Below, in pieces: positions 34,320 through 46,483 of a stretch of DNA of 64,000 nt (within the stretch, counting starts at the first letter, position 1; every line of letters starts with the position of its first letter). The position numbers were made by a program, and so were the translations under genes. The DNA is from Hofstenia miamia (Eukaryota > Xenacoelomorpha > Acoela > Hofsteniidae). The DNA lies in assembly GCA_900660155.1 (NCBI GenBank), contig CABFPE010000269.1, positions 436,825-500,824 on the forward strand, given 5' to 3'. The notes beneath the pieces are model-generated. The model was not told where the DNA came from, did not search any database, and saw only the letters and a program-made list of their open reading frames with translations.

Positions 34320-34490
34320 TGTTGCGGAATCCGGTATCCGGTCAAATCGGCAATTACACAACCAGATCTGGATATCAGGTATCCGGTAAAATTTAACTTG
34401 TTTATAGATATGGGATCCCAATAGTGAATTGAATATACCGGATAGCGGATAATTCCGGATATTTTGACTACCGGATACCGGATAATATAT
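34320..34490. repeat. CCGGATA/TATCCGG word cluster
   Basis: About eight copies of TATCCGG or its complement CCGGATA in 170 bases, some paired head to head (CCGGATACCGGATA). They are inverted across the block, so the region can fold on itself. It probably marks an end or UTR of the element whose coding remnant lies at 34517-35002. Confidence 0.6.
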
Positions 34491-34516
34491 TATTAGCAAG
34501 AATAAGTTCATTGATC

Positions 34517-35002
34517 TTAGATGAGAGTAGGAGATTGAGTGATATTGCGTTGAGGCGTGAGAAGAAGATGATGGCAAGTACGAAAGTGACTAGATGCAGC
34601 GTTTGCGTATGAAATATCCAGGTTGCGAAGTGAATAATGAGATATTGTAGGGCGAAATGGGTTGGCTGAATTAGACAAAAAGTTCCTTAAATTACTAATG
34701 AAATGTGAGAATCCTGTGTTGGAGAGATGGATGCCGTGCCAAGCAAAACGAGAAGGAACAATAATGTCAAAGAGAAATAGTCGACTGGGTTCGAATTTCT
34801 TGTGAATTTCGCTTAGTAGCATTTTCAGAGTTGATTTGAAATTCGCTGTGTTACCCGTCAATGCGTCGATTAAGCCAGTGGATATTGAGGCGTCAATGCC
34901 TGAATGTGTCCTCCGCAATGGGGATTTTTGCAACCATTTCAATTTCTCTCCGTTCCATTCAAAAAAAGATCTAAAGCGCATAGCAGCAAAAACTAACCTC
35001 AA
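34517..35002 (-). pseudogene. Possible SGNH/GDSL-hydrolase-like remnant
   Basis: A 161-codon minus frame. Residues about 80-115 read FEPSRLFLFDIIVPSRFAWH, then GIHLSNTGFSHFISNLRNFL. This resembles the last conserved block of SGNH hydrolases (D-x-x-HL-x-x-x-G, then a leucine-rich helix), a domain found in ORF1 of some CR1-type LINEs and in invertebrate hypothetical proteins. No catalytic GDS block is visible upstream, and the frame runs into the CCGGATA cluster. A remnant of a mobile-element protein is more likely than a host gene. The match is by eye. Confidence 0.33.
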
Positions 35003-35029
35003 CTATTGTACCTTCTGTACATAGACCGT

Positions 35030-36825
35030 CCAAGCTGTGTTCACAATCGCGGACTTCGCGCAAGGGAAAGAAGACTATTCAGATGTCCGATGCAATGTTT
35101 GACGAATGCGTGATATTTATTGCATAAATGAACCTGTGGATATTCTAATCTCGTATTTCGGTAATGAATATAACAGATTTTAATAATTTTGTCAGTTAAT
35201 TAAGATTAGGCTGAAAAACGTTCTTAAAAGTATTTTAATTTAGAATTCTTACATTCTGCTTTTTGCTCATTACAATTTGTCATTAAAAAAATATAGTGGT
35301 CTACTGTTATAATAGGATTTGATTCGTTTCAGTTTTAGAATGGAAAAATTTCCATTAAATGAACAGTCATTTTCAAGTAGTTATTTTTTTGTTGAAACAC
35401 TAGATGGCATCATTCACATATTTTTAACCTATAGATTTATGTTATGCTAATCGAAGAAATTTATTTATTATGTTGTACAGCAGTTGACGGGGACATCTTA
35501 GTCATGACCAAATATTTAGAAAAGAGACCCTAAAAAATGCGTTCCACGACCTTATATTTTAAATTTTTCATTTTTTTGATTTTTTGATTTAGCCGGTCAA
35601 AATCACTTTTGAAAACCTGACGAGAGGACATTCCATCACGTCCCCCAACTCACGGCCATCTTTAATATTAAAGATGGCATGCCCAATTGCGTACGCCACT
35701 GATGCACATAGTCTCATTCTCGGTTTCTACCTTTAGAGAATTTCGTAGAGCCTGCAGCATTGCATAGAAATTTTTCGCGATTTGAAAATGGTGTACAATC
35801 AGGCACTTTTTCTCAAATAACTGCATAATTCAAGGTTTGCAATGCGACTTATACCTGTGTTAGGATATAAACAAGGAATTTGGTTGATAAATTTTGGTGC
35901 ATCTTGTGCATGTTATCGGCTCATCTGCATAAATGTGCTGTATTTGAATTTTATGTATTTTACATTCAATTTGTTTTGAGTGTACACATTTTTAGATGTA
36001 AGATAATGTCAAGTAATCTACCTTATAATGATAATTCATGTTTAATTGTTAGAACGAAGCCAGTAGATATTTACAATCAGAAATGTGATCTTGGGTTCAT
36101 ATATGTTTGAAACAAAGTTTTTCATTGCTATGAGATTAAAAATTGAACAAGACTGCAGCATCAGCAGCGCATAAATAATTTGAGCGAATTTTCTAATGTA
36201 TTTAAGGTTTATATAATCATAGTAATTAAAAATCTTGAAAATTTCTTGTAATTTCTATTTGTCATTAAAACTTGATCTGAAGTAGATTACAGTTGAAAAG
36301 GTGTACTTAGCCTCATGCTACGACTGTTGTGAAATAACAATCAGATTTCAATGCTAAACCTATTCAAATATTAAAAAATAATATGCTGGACGATCTCTTC
36401 AATATCGTTACTATTCCATAAATTCTTAAATCGGTAGTGTCTCATAGGCTTTTTGAAGTGTTGCATTTTTGCAAATTGTTAATATGAAAAGATGAAATTT
36501 ACAAAGAGTATTATTCTTTTCGAATAACAAAATACATAGAAATCTCATGTATAATTGCTTAATTTTTATTTGTAACTAAAAATCTATTTCGGGAATTTTT
36601 AGCATGTAATTTTAAACAAGGTTACTACCTTGAAAATAGCATGGTTTTAAATGATTACTTTCATCGTTAGCAATTTAAATTTTTGTATATCGTGCACGAC
36701 GATTACAGCAATATAGCTGTGCATATTTGTGCATGAATCCACTCTTGGTAGCTATTTTAGAATTTACAGTGAGTTTATTCACTCTAGGCCATACTCACAC
36801 TTTAAGCGACTTTACGTCTATTTGT
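35030..36825. other. Non-coding stretch with an old repeat at 35480-35710
   Basis: 35595-35645 is the relative of 10395-10455. 35655-35678 is a perfect 24-base palindrome centred on AATATT (arms GCCATCTTTAAT). It is followed by GCGTACGCCACTG (about 35690-35701), which has the shape of a hAT-like right terminus; no matching left end was found. Confidence 0.45.
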
Positions 36826-36831
36826 CTACAG

Positions 36832-36893
36832 GTGACGACAATACAGATTTTCTGAATCGATTAGATAGTTTCCTTAAGCGGGAGGTTTCTTAG
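36832..36893 (+). CDS. Candidate exon, unknown protein
   Basis: Acceptor CGTCTATTTGTCTACAG ends at 36831. Two bases (GT) complete a codon, then DDNTDFLNRLDSFLKREVS and TAG. Acidic/basic residues dominate, unlike local noise. It is either a terminal exon, or an internal one spliced at a weak site after RE (36884), which would join in phase to the exon at 37129. Confidence 0.33.
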
Positions 36894-37128
36894 TAGAAAA
36901 CAGATAAAATAATTTTATTTGCTGGACAAAGAAAAATGAGTTATAATTTGAGTTGAAGTTTGGCAGGAAGTAATCGAAGAATTCTTATGTATTTGTTTCT
37001 AAGCTATAACGTATCATTTGATTTATATTTTTAGCTATGAAATAATTGCTTATCATTCCATGTTTATATAGTCATGAGACAAATAGATAGTCAATACAAT
37101 AAAATTTGTTATCATCTTCTCCGTTCAG

Positions 37129-37197
37129 ATTTGTGGATGTGACAAAATCCCAAGGAATCATAAACTGAAGCTTAATGCTGCTAAAAAAGTGGTGAAG
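37129..37197 (+). CDS. Candidate internal exon, unknown protein
   Basis: A strong pyrimidine tract and acceptor (ATCATCTTCTCCGTTCAG) end at 37128, and donor AAG|GTAAAA follows. It has 23 whole codons, phase 0 at both ends: ICGCDKIPRNHKLKLNAAKK, then VVK. It is basic with two cysteines. It is one of the best splice-site pairs in the window, but too short to identify. Confidence 0.42.
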
Positions 37198-37199
37198 GT

Positions 37200-38155
37200 A
37201 AAATTGAATAACAAAATCCCTTGGTTTTGGGAGTTGTTTAAATTTTAAATTGAGTTTTCAGAGAATTTTTTCCACTAGCAGATTTTATATTAAGGCCTCA
37301 CTTTCTGTATTGAAAATAGATACATACAGTTTTACTTTAATAATTGTTCGCAAAATCAAACGGATGTTACGATTTGATTTCTTACTTTTGGGATCGCAAA
37401 AATACAGACATTCACAATTCTAAAAAATTGTTCTGCATTGATAGAATTTTTAAGTTTTATCACTTTACTCAATTATTTTAAGATCTTGTCTTATATTTCC
37501 TGTGCCTGTATTTTTGTGTAGGAATCAATTTCAATGCATCCTTTTAGTTTTCCCTGTTGGTAATACCTCCGCTATTCTGCCGCTTCTCTAAGCATTGAAT
37601 CTCTTCTTGGGGGAAAGCATTTCCTTTTACAATTTCAAAGAGCAATTATTATTTTTCAAAATCCATAAATGTAAAGTCTTTTAATTTCTATTCATTACTT
37701 TAAGTCATACTATTCTTAGTTTTAATGTCCGCAAAATCTTTAAAAGGCATTGTTCCCTTGTAGTAGTGAAGACTTAATTGTTCGAGAAGTTGCTTAGATT
37801 AATTAGGATTGGTTTGAACTCTTTAGAAGTAGTTGTTTGCTTGGGAATCTATGAAACAGACATTTTGTTTGAATTTTAATATAAGTAATGACAAAACTGC
37901 TGATATTTATCAAAATGTGTAAAATTCCCCCATCTCTCAATTTCCTTACAATTTTTTTGCAATTCAAAATATTAAAATAAACCTGGTTTATCACGTTCAA
38001 TGATTACATGCCTTTTGCTTATCGCAATTACATTATTGTTCATTTTTATTTATAAATTTTAATTCAAAAAGCCGCTATTTATTATCAAAAACTTTTAATT
38101 GGGCATTAAAAACATTAAATTTTGCACGTAAGCATGACCATGTTAGTGAATACAG
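37200..38155. other. Non-coding stretch
   Basis: A doubtful 38-base exon-like piece lies at 37522-37559 (acceptor TTTTTGTGTAG, donor GTAATA). No other structure seen. Confidence 0.35.
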
Positions 38156-38171
38156 ACGAAAGTATAATATA

Positions 38172-38485
38172 TTATCCCCCTATATCAAATACAATTCCAT
38201 GCAGATTCAATTTTATTTAAGTATAAATATGGCCGACAATCAATTTCTTTTCTTGATAATTTCTTAAAAGTAAATCTTCGATCACATAAGTTTATTTGTA
38301 GCAGTATTTCCTATCCTAGTTTTCACCGAGCAGCCTCTAATATTTTGAATGATTTACAAAATGAGATAAGAATAGAAAAAAATTACAAAAAATTTAGAAA
38401 AAAATTAAAAATCATACTTTTACATCGACAAAATACAATCGGAGACACAAACATGCTAAACACATTTACAGGTTTTTTACACTGA
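38172..38485 (+). pseudogene. LINE protein C-terminal remnant
   Basis: An open frame of about 100 codons, lacking a start, ends at TGA. It contains YKYGRQSISFLDNFLKVNLR, then SHKFICSSISYPSFHRAASN, ILNDLQNEIRIEKNYKKFRK and KLKIILL. The RAAxxxxNxLxxxIRxxxxxxxFKxxLKxxLL pattern is the usual end of CR1/L2-type reverse transcriptase proteins. It is followed by a (CA)-rich stretch (38493-38518) and AT-rich 3' DNA. It is strongly diverged from the LINE at 12.5 kb and AT-biased, so it is old or from another lineage. Confidence 0.5.
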
Positions 38486-39197
38486 GCTCACCACACACAT
38501 AGACACACACACACATTTATTCTATATATATTTTATTATTATTTTGTAAATACATGTATTTGTAGTTTGTAGCTCTTTTTTACTGTCATTTATTTACTGC
38601 AATAAATTTGCTTTGACACTTATTATTTTGAAAATATATTAATAAAATTGCAATTTTTTATAAATAAAGAATTCATTTACTCTTCACTTACTTGAATTTG
38701 ATACATTTATTCAAATTGTGTTTGATTGAAATTTAACAGCGATATAGTGCAGTTGTTGGGGCATATTTCTTTAAATTTTGAATTGGGAATTAATTTTTAT
38801 GTCTTGCTTAACTTCTTGTAGGCGCCATCTATCGAACATAAAATTTAAATTTTGCAAATTTAATTTTTCAACTAGAGTTCAATCATTCAAAGTATGACTT
38901 TTTAGAAAAGTTATTGTGTACAACTAAATAATCTAAGTTGTGGAGATAGTGGATATTTCATTAAATGTGAATAAGGATTATAAATTCTGTAATTCTTTAT
39001 TAAAACGCATTAAAATGTTTAAACATTATTATTCTTAATTACAATTTCAGTGAAATTAGGTCATAAATGTGAAATTTTCAATTTATTCAAATTGAGATTT
39101 TCACATAAACAACAGATGCAGAGATTATTTATATTGACCTACCACAAAAGTTTAAGCACTAGTTATTTACAATCAAACTAAGTTTTGTTTGAGTGAG

Positions 39198-39292
39198 CTA
39201 ATTGCTATAGCAGTGTAATTTATATGAATCTCCATCCAAGACAATCTTTTGAGCAGCTACGTGGTCATGGACAGTCATAGAGAAGTCAAAAC
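39198..39292 (-). CDS. Doubtful terminal exon on the minus strand
   Basis: The acceptor (TTTAAACAG) lies just above 39292. After two bases the frame reads FDFSMTVHDHVAAQKIVLDG, then DSYKLHCYSN and TAG. The composition looks protein-like. The acceptor has little pyrimidine tract and no partner exon was found. Confidence 0.2.
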
Positions 39293-39465
39293 CTGTTTAA
39301 AATGATTTTCGTAGTTTACGTATACATGTATTGATCAAATTAATTTTTAAGCAAACAATATATATAGTTTTCAATCTTCATTGTTAGCTATTTACCGCAT
39401 GAAAATTTCTGCCTCCTAGCTGTGGAGACATTTTCTCTCTTCTTTTAAAGATGAAAACAATTTCG

Positions 39466-39467
<2 letters not shown>

Positions 39468-39506
<39 letters not shown>
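39468..39506. repeat. (TA)n microsatellite
   Basis: About 38 bases of pure TA ending in TGTAG. Confidence 0.95.
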
Positions 39507-39510
<4 letters not shown>

Positions 39511-40514
39511 CTTTATCTAGTCTATAACTTCACTGTATTAGTTACCCAAAAAATTGTGCAACGTTTTTGTTTGGACGAAATTTTGAAGGCTGCATTTAAC
39601 GAATACACTATATTTAATACAGTAATATTAAGTGAATTTTATTAGTGACTTTTCTTCAAAATATTAAGATGTTTCTAGAAAAATTAGAATGTTATTGACA
39701 AACGCTCTTCGTTTATAATCAATTATTACAGCTTATTTATTTTAGTTGTAAAAATTACATAACCGCTATATTTAGACATTTTCCAGTATTATAGTAGTAA
39801 TAAATTCTGGTCTGCCTATTTAGAGACTATTAATCTAGTATTTTAATTGTATTAATTTCAAGACATTTGGCAATGCAGCTGGTTTGTCATCATAACAAAT
39901 TGTTTTTAATTGTATTATTTCATGTGGCATAACTATCTCGTAAAACCATTTGGTAAGCTATCGTAAAATTGTAATTTCACTTAAAATCCGTGTTTGCCAC
40001 TCCTTTTTATATTGAATTTCTCAATATAAGTCAAGGGTATCAAACTTAAGGCTCATGAGAGCTCTTTATTAGCCACACAATTTTTTATTTAGAGCTGACT
40101 CAAAAGTGTTTCAAATTCTAGAAATAGGCTTCGATCAATTCAAGACATTGTGACCCTTAGATTAATTTTCAAATTTTCATTGAATTTATGACTCTGCATT
40201 TGTGAATTAAAGGTAAATTTAGATTAGTAAAAACTATTATATTTATGGCAAGAAAAAACAAAGCAGCAATATACAGTGAAAATAGAAATCAATTCAATAT
40301 AAGGTGTGTAATTTTTTGAAACCGTTGACGACTTAAAGTATTTTGAAATAGTCATTTATATATTTGCTACTCATACTTCCTGCATATGCTACTGGCATTT
40401 ACAAACTGTCTTGTGTTAAAAATATATACACCGTAGTTGGAAACAGATCCCATCAATTCGTCTTTTGAAAGATAGGAGTTTCCAGTTATTTTGTAATGGT
40501 CTCGTTTTTTTCAG

Positions 40515-40556
40515 ATTGAAAAACTAAGATCCTATTCGTACATACAGAGAAAATGT
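40515..40556 (+). CDS. Candidate small internal exon
   Basis: An excellent acceptor (GGTCTCGTTTTTTTCAG) ends at 40514 and a consensus donor GTAAGT starts at 40557. It has 14 whole codons in phase 0: IEKLRSYSYIQRKC. The splice signals are the strongest pair in the window, and the phase matches 37129-37197. The peptide is too short to classify. Confidence 0.42.
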
Positions 40557-40559
40557 GTA

Positions 40560-42171
40560 AGTTGATTAAAGGAGAAAATGTCGATTTGCAGTCAGTCGTG
40601 GAAAGGAAGAAATCCTTTATTCATAATTCAAAATTAAAATTTATTTTGAGAAAACACAATTGGAAATCTTTAAAGCATATTTTAAAATTGTGAATTCTAA
40701 TTTGAAGAAAACTAATGCATGTTTTATTGAAAATCGTACAAGGATTAAATTACTGGACACAAATATCAACGAATTTTTTACTGCTATTTTGAACACCTAT
40801 TCGAAAAGAAATAATTTTATTATTTGATAACATTAAAATAGTTTATTTGTGCAAGTGAATATTTGTCTAACGTAAGTAGCAATTTTTTAGAAGAATTATT
40901 TGCAATTCACTCAGATCCACGAAAGCATTGTTTCACAGAAAATGAATTGAACTTGCTTTCAGCAAGAGCAAAGTTTTTACAATTGCTTATCAAATAGCTA
41001 CATTTGGTATTGCAGAAACCACTTGAGTTTACAGATTGCCATTAAACTTTAAGTATAAGTCGTTTTCGCGTTTTGTTAACTGTGGGTTTACGTCATAGGT
41101 AATATTTATTAAGAATGGATTATTTTGCAGGCCCATTGTAAATTGACCAGATTAGTCGATATCTATAAATATGCCTGGAAGACGTTTAATGCATAAATAA
41201 TATTTAGCATAAATTTGATTAGAAATTTCCATTCTAACCTAAATGAGGATGCAGTAATGTTCTTCAATATTTGCATAACTAATTACTTCAGCAGACTGTG
41301 TTACTATTATCAACACGAACTTAACTACAAATTGCATTTCAATTAACTATGTAATTTACTAAATTGAGCTTGTGTTTTTTGTTATGAATTGATGAATTGA
41401 CCCCTGAATTTTGGGAAATATATAATAGCGTCCATTTCTTAATTCCTATATCGGAAGTACATCTAAGCGTGTTGATTTTTCTATTGCAATTAACATCTCA
41501 TAGATACCTTACAATCTAGTTGCAGTTTTTAGCGTTATGTAGGCCCAGTTTTATTTTTAAAAATAAAACTCCATTTTGCGCAACGGAAACCAAACTAATT
41601 TATACATCTAAAAACACGATTTCTCATTTTTAATTGCATTCATGTGCTCAACTATCATGATTTTTGAATTTCAAAGTTCTTGGGATATAATAGTTTAAAT
41701 AAGGCACTAAATTGTTTTTATTTTTATCAGCTAAGTTAGACAGAATATTTCATTTAATCACGTTCCCAAAAATATTTTACTCAATAAAATTTGTGAAGAA
41801 AATATGTAGCGAATTCACATATATTAACTTGTATAATATTCCCAACTTCCTCATATGTTTTATGAATTTCCTTGTGATCAATTACTGGAATTTGAACGTA
41901 ATTTAACAAATTCATTATAGCTATATATATATATATATATATANNNNNNNNNNNNNNNNNNNNNNNNNNNNNNNNNNNNNNNNNNNNNNNNNNNNNNNNN
42001 NNNNNNNNNNNNNNNNNNNNNNNNNNNNNNNNNNNNNNNNNNNNNNNNNNNNNNNNNNNNNNNNNNNNNNNNNNNNNNNNNNNNNNNNNNNNNNNNNNNN
42101 NNNNNNNNNNNNNNNNNNNNNNNNNNNNNNNNNNNNNNNNNNNNNNNNNNNNNNNNNNNNNNNNNNNCAAG

Positions 42172-42214
<43 letters not shown>

Positions 42215-43640
42215 CGCTTGTCGGAAAATATTTTCTTAGCCATACCCAACCGTACTCCTAAATTTCTCTTGTTGCTATTGAACAAATTTAAAATTTTCAG
42301 TTAAACTTCACTATTCACGTATTCAAGAATGAAAATGATTGCAAGAGTAGAGCTTGAAGGAGAGCGGATTACGTAGTTATTTGTGGGATTAAAATTCATT
42401 TGTTGATTGTAATGCATACTGGTCCCATCGTCATTTTTTAGAAAGATTTACTATTGAGTTAGGAGAAGATTTGGCGTTTTTTGTTCTTCCATTTAAAATT
42501 GGCTTGGCTGACATTGAGAAAAATAACATATTAGTTTAGGGTCTAATTAGGAATTTATGTATGACCATTTTAGATTCTTCTGGTTTAAATGTTAGTACAA
42601 TTCCACCTTTTAATGCATTCTTAGAACAAATACTTCAAATTAATTATAATGCCCACCCTGTTACGTTTTGGCAGAATGTAAATTTTCATTTACAACACAA
42701 TTTACAATATTGCGCTTTAATTAGTTTAAAAATAAAATTGCACAGCCTTGACAGCTGATATTTTTATTATTTAACTAATTGATTGATGGAGAATGCTAAT
42801 TTTGACAGTTTGTTTGATTTAATTTGCTCGATAATATATTTGCTTAGTAGGAACACTATGTTCCATAAAATTTAATCAAAAATAGTTGAAAAACTCTTAC
42901 CTTTATTAAATTAATTGCACCATGTTTGTAATGATTTAAATAGAAGTTGATTAATAGTTACAATAACGCATGATTCAATTCACCCAAATTGTTCTTCTTT
43001 TTAATTAACAATAGGAAGAAACTACTTCAATACTCTGCAAACACACACACACACAAACTTATAAATATCATTTCTATCAAAATTTATCATTTCTAGATGA
43101 CAATATTAGTGATTCATTTAATGCCTATGATAACCCCAAACTACCCAGGCATGATTAAAATATTTTAATAAGTTCAAAAAATCGGATACATGGACTTGTA
43201 TGTGCAGTGCGTACATAACTACGTTTGTTAGTGTGAGAAATAATGTTATACAACATTTATAAATATATTTTACTTGTACTTTAAAAGCATATTGCTCAAT
43301 TTAGCAAAAAATAATATCCATTCTGAGTGAACATATCTGAATACCAATTTTTAAGAATGCAAATTTATTTAAGTTATAGTGAATCTATAGCTAAAATCAA
43401 TCAGGTCAAATTTTTGTTAAATTCGAGCTATACCGTGTTACTTACATTATTAAGCTGATTTATTAGTGTTAAATTAATGATTTTCTATCGCATTTTCGAG
43501 AATTTTTTTAAGAGTCATTCTATACATTTCTAATATTATTGATATTGTTCTGCTCACAAGAGTGTTATCATGAAATGTAAAGTAAGCGATGCATAAAATT
43601 TTCGAATTAGACATTTATATGAATTCAAGTTTGTAAAATA
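40560..43640. other. Non-coding stretch with assembly gap
   Basis: AT-rich with no supported gene. A 65-codon + frame at 42561-42758 is unrecognised. A short (CA)n run lies at 43042-43054. The gap is listed separately. Confidence 0.4.
41925..42212. other. Assembly gap inside a (TA)n microsatellite
   Basis: 41944-42167 is 224 Ns, with TA runs on both sides (41925-41943 and 42178-42212). The assembly broke in a long TA tract, so its true length is unknown. Any reading frame drawn through the Ns is an artefact. Confidence 0.97.
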
Positions 43641-43649
43641 TTCTTGTAG

Positions 43650-43754
43650 GCTCACATTTTATTTGTAAGCAATGCAAGGATAGCCTGTAGAAAAGGTCTT
43701 GATCTCTACAGAAAGTTGAAAAGTGCTCCCTGCTTCAAAAAATGTGATCACTAA
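43650..43754 (+). CDS. Candidate terminal exon, unknown protein
   Basis: Acceptor AAATATTCTTGTAG ends at 43649. Thirty-four phase-0 codons and TAA follow: AHILFVSNARIACRKGLDLY, then RKLKSAPCFKKCDH. It is basic with cysteines, and phase 0 agrees with the exon ending at 40556. No family is recognised. A GTAAGC donor-like word lies five codons in. Confidence 0.33.
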   Translation, partial: AHILFVSNARIACRKGLDLYRKLKSAPCFKKCDH

Positions 43755-44069
43755 TCACATTAACCAGCATAGTAGAATTCATAGTAATAAATCTAATGTA
43801 TTGCCTGTATTAATAATTTTCATAATGACAAAATTAGGATATAGTCTGTTCTAGCCTTAACCCATGGTGTATAGGGAATTTAGCAGTTTGATTTCAATTG
43901 AAGTGCGATGTTGTATTTCTAAGCAATTCCACAAGCTGTCCCATAGGGCAGATTTTTATAAAAGTATGTAAGACTATCATATTTATTGATGCTCAAATTG
44001 TTCATCGCTTGCATTACCATAATATTCATTTTAATTATATGTTATTTCCTGTCCACTCAATGATTTCAG

Positions 44070-44297
44070 GGTTGGTCTGATGCAATGCGATACTTAGTAT
44101 CGCATTGGTCTGATGATTTCCCTTCTCGTTCAAGTTATGATTTACTTTTGACCAATAGTGCATATTGTTTCTGTTTACTTGTCAATTTAAATAAAAAGTT
44201 TATTCATCACCGAACGCTATTCAAGAATCCATATGATTGCACATCCAATCACAGAGTTCTAATTGCACTTTGTACTATTGCAGTTTCTACGTCTTAA
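44070..44297 (+). CDS. Candidate coding exon, unknown protein
   Basis: Acceptor CCACTCAATGATTTCAG ends at 44069. The phase-0 frame begins GWSDAMRYLVSHWSDDFPSR, then SSYDLLLTNSAYCFCLLVNL, and stays open to TAA at 44295-44297. The first 27 residues, with two Trp and many D/S/R, look like real protein; the tail becomes AT-biased. The true exon may therefore end earlier, for example at GTGCAT after LLLTN. A unit of GCATTGGTCTGATG is partly repeated at its start. Unidentified. Confidence 0.38.
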   Translation, partial: GWSDAMRYLVSHWSDDFPSRSSYDLLLTNSAYCFCLLVNLNKKFIHHRTLFKNPYDCTSNHRVLIALCTIAVSTS

Positions 44298-44299
44298 GA

Positions 44300-46405
44300 A
44301 TACGATGTGCTGATGATTTGCAAATTTTTACTTCTAGGCTTATTTTGTTACTGATTTCACAGGACTTCTAGAACATATTTCAAGATTAGCAACTGAACCA
44401 GTTTCATGCCAATGGTTGATCACACTCCAGATAGTAATATTGCCAATGGTGTAGATCGGTTTGTTGTCCGGATCTCTTCCAAACATTAGTACCAATTACA
44501 CATCATCTTTTGTTGATAGTTTTGCAGTCGTATACATGTATAATTAAACCTGAACTACAAAAAGAAAATTACTATATGGCACGCGAGCTGTGAAACACTC
44601 TTTGTATATATACATATGTAAATCTAGCAGTTGACAGTGTGAAATCGGTTTCTTGTAAACATATTTTTCAACTTTGCTGCTTTCAATTTTCTGTAGCTGC
44701 ACAAGTTGCGTTTATGATATTTCTCTTTGACTGTTTATTAATCTTAAAATTTTTATTGATTATTAAGTGGATTATATTCATAAAAAATCGAACTATGACG
44801 TATCTACACAGTTTGTCCATGATAAAAATATGCAACTTAATGTTTTTCATTGAAAGTCAACAAGCAAAATTTTTAGGTTAGTTGCTGTTCCCATGAGCTT
44901 TTGACCTTATTAGTAAAAATTTGGTATGAATGAAATTTAAAAGTTTTGAAAATAATCAGATTTTTCATTGGGAAGTATTACTTTCACGTATTTCAAGTTC
45001 AATAATAACGTTTAGCGAAAATCATCACCATCTACCAAGAATTTTCAAATTTATGTATAGTGCTGAACAAAATTGTCCGAAAATCTGTACAAAGGGTGTG
45101 TAATTTGAAAATCACGGTAGGCATATTAAGATTAAATTGCAGATGGAATATAGCCCAGGGTTGGTTGAATAATCACGGTAATTATTAAAAATTTGTTTGC
45201 AATATCAGTTTTTTTAGAGGTTGGGCTGTTAGTTGTGTACGTGTAGGTCTCATTTATAGGTAGGACAGTTTCAGAGACCAGAAGACGTTCCGCATGAGGA
45301 TTTTTAGCAACTATGTCCTGAAAATCAACTCTCCGCTGAAATCAAGGATCAATATCATTATGAAATTCCGTGATGCAATTAAAATATTCTCTTGTAATGA
45401 TGCAATTTAATTCCGAAATTTCTAATGTATTGCCATTAATAGGCCATCACTTGAAACAAACTTATGTCTGTGTTTTTTTAACTCAAAGCGTCTCTCACTC
45501 TAATCTCTGTCGCTTTAATGCAATTACAACATTTGATATACATTGTTGAATTACAAAAGAGGTTATTGGATTACCTTATTTCGCAAATCCGTCTTAAATG
45601 GATTAGAAATTGTATTTACAATTTACTATTTAAATTAATTTATTTGTATGTGATATGCACGTATTATTCTAATTATTATTTCAATATAACCTTGTTTGCT
45701 GTTAGTTAGTTGTAGTCTTAAATACAAAAATCCATTCCCATTTACTTGTATTAATTTCCTTTACTAAAGGTAAAATGTAGGTATAGTGAATTTTCAGTTT
45801 TTGTAACAAATTTGGAGGGAGCAGAGAATTACGGCTTCTGATGGTTGAAGCATTTTTAAGTGGCACTTTATAAGCTCACAAAAAAAGCTGTCCTTGTCAT
45901 TCCCATCGGATAATAAATTTGTGAATTTCGAATAGCTGTCATGTGGCTGCAAGTAGTCTATTGCGGAAGTTTTATATAGAGGCCACTTATCATTCTTATT
46001 ATTGCAAAAATATAATTTTTGAAAATTTTGTCAATTCTCAGAGGTATTTTTAGTCTTTTTTCATATATTTAATTTTATTAGAGTTGAATACTATTTTGAC
46101 AGTGTTTGAGCTTAGGTGGATAAGATACGATTTAAACAGGCCCACAATTACAGAAAAAATATATACATGATTATAAGGTTTCTTCGGAAACAAATCTAGC
46201 AGCAGGATTCGTAAAGTAGTGTATTATTACAAAAAATGTTTAAACGCTAAAATAATGTATTTTAGCTTTTAGACAGAATCACTTCAGGTTACTAACATTT
46301 TCCTAAAACCATTTAATTATGATACACTTATCAACATTCATTTTTCGGTTCACGTAAGTAAAATGGTATTTCGTGATAGCACGAAACTAGTAGTGACAAA
46401 AATAC
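44300..46405. other. Non-coding stretch
   Basis: 44390-44489 has a short protein-like + frame (MPMVDHTPDSNIANGVDRFV, ending in TAG) without a convincing acceptor. 44870-44910 carries GGTTAGTTGCTGTTCCCATG, a copy of the dispersed repeat. Nothing else recognised. Confidence 0.4.
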
Positions 46406-46410
46406 TTTGC

Positions 46411-46450
46411 TAAAACATATGTTTAAAACACTGTTTTAACATATGTTTTA
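46411..46450. repeat. Imperfect palindrome
   Basis: Two arms TAAAACATATGTT(T)AAAACA face each other around CTG, with one bulged base. TTTTAAACATGTTTTAAACA follows. Such words are common near hAT ends; no terminus was confirmed. Confidence 0.6.
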
Positions 46451-46483
46451 AACATGTTTTAAACATGCCAACCGTGTCTTCAG

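Larger units (their letters stand above)
38600..40510. other. Non-coding stretch
   Basis: Contains a (TA)n run at 39468-39506 and a possible minus-strand terminal exon at 39198-39292, listed separately. GGCGCCATCTATCG at about 38821 is a word often seen in invertebrate MITE-like repeats. Confidence 0.4.

Noticed and set aside
37522..37559. 38-base exon-like piece
   Set aside because: Splice sites acceptable, but the peptide is too short and no downstream exon convincingly continues it.
41781..42285. Minus frames of 129 and 135 codons
   Set aside because: They run through 224 Ns and flanking TA repeat, so they are artefacts of the gap.
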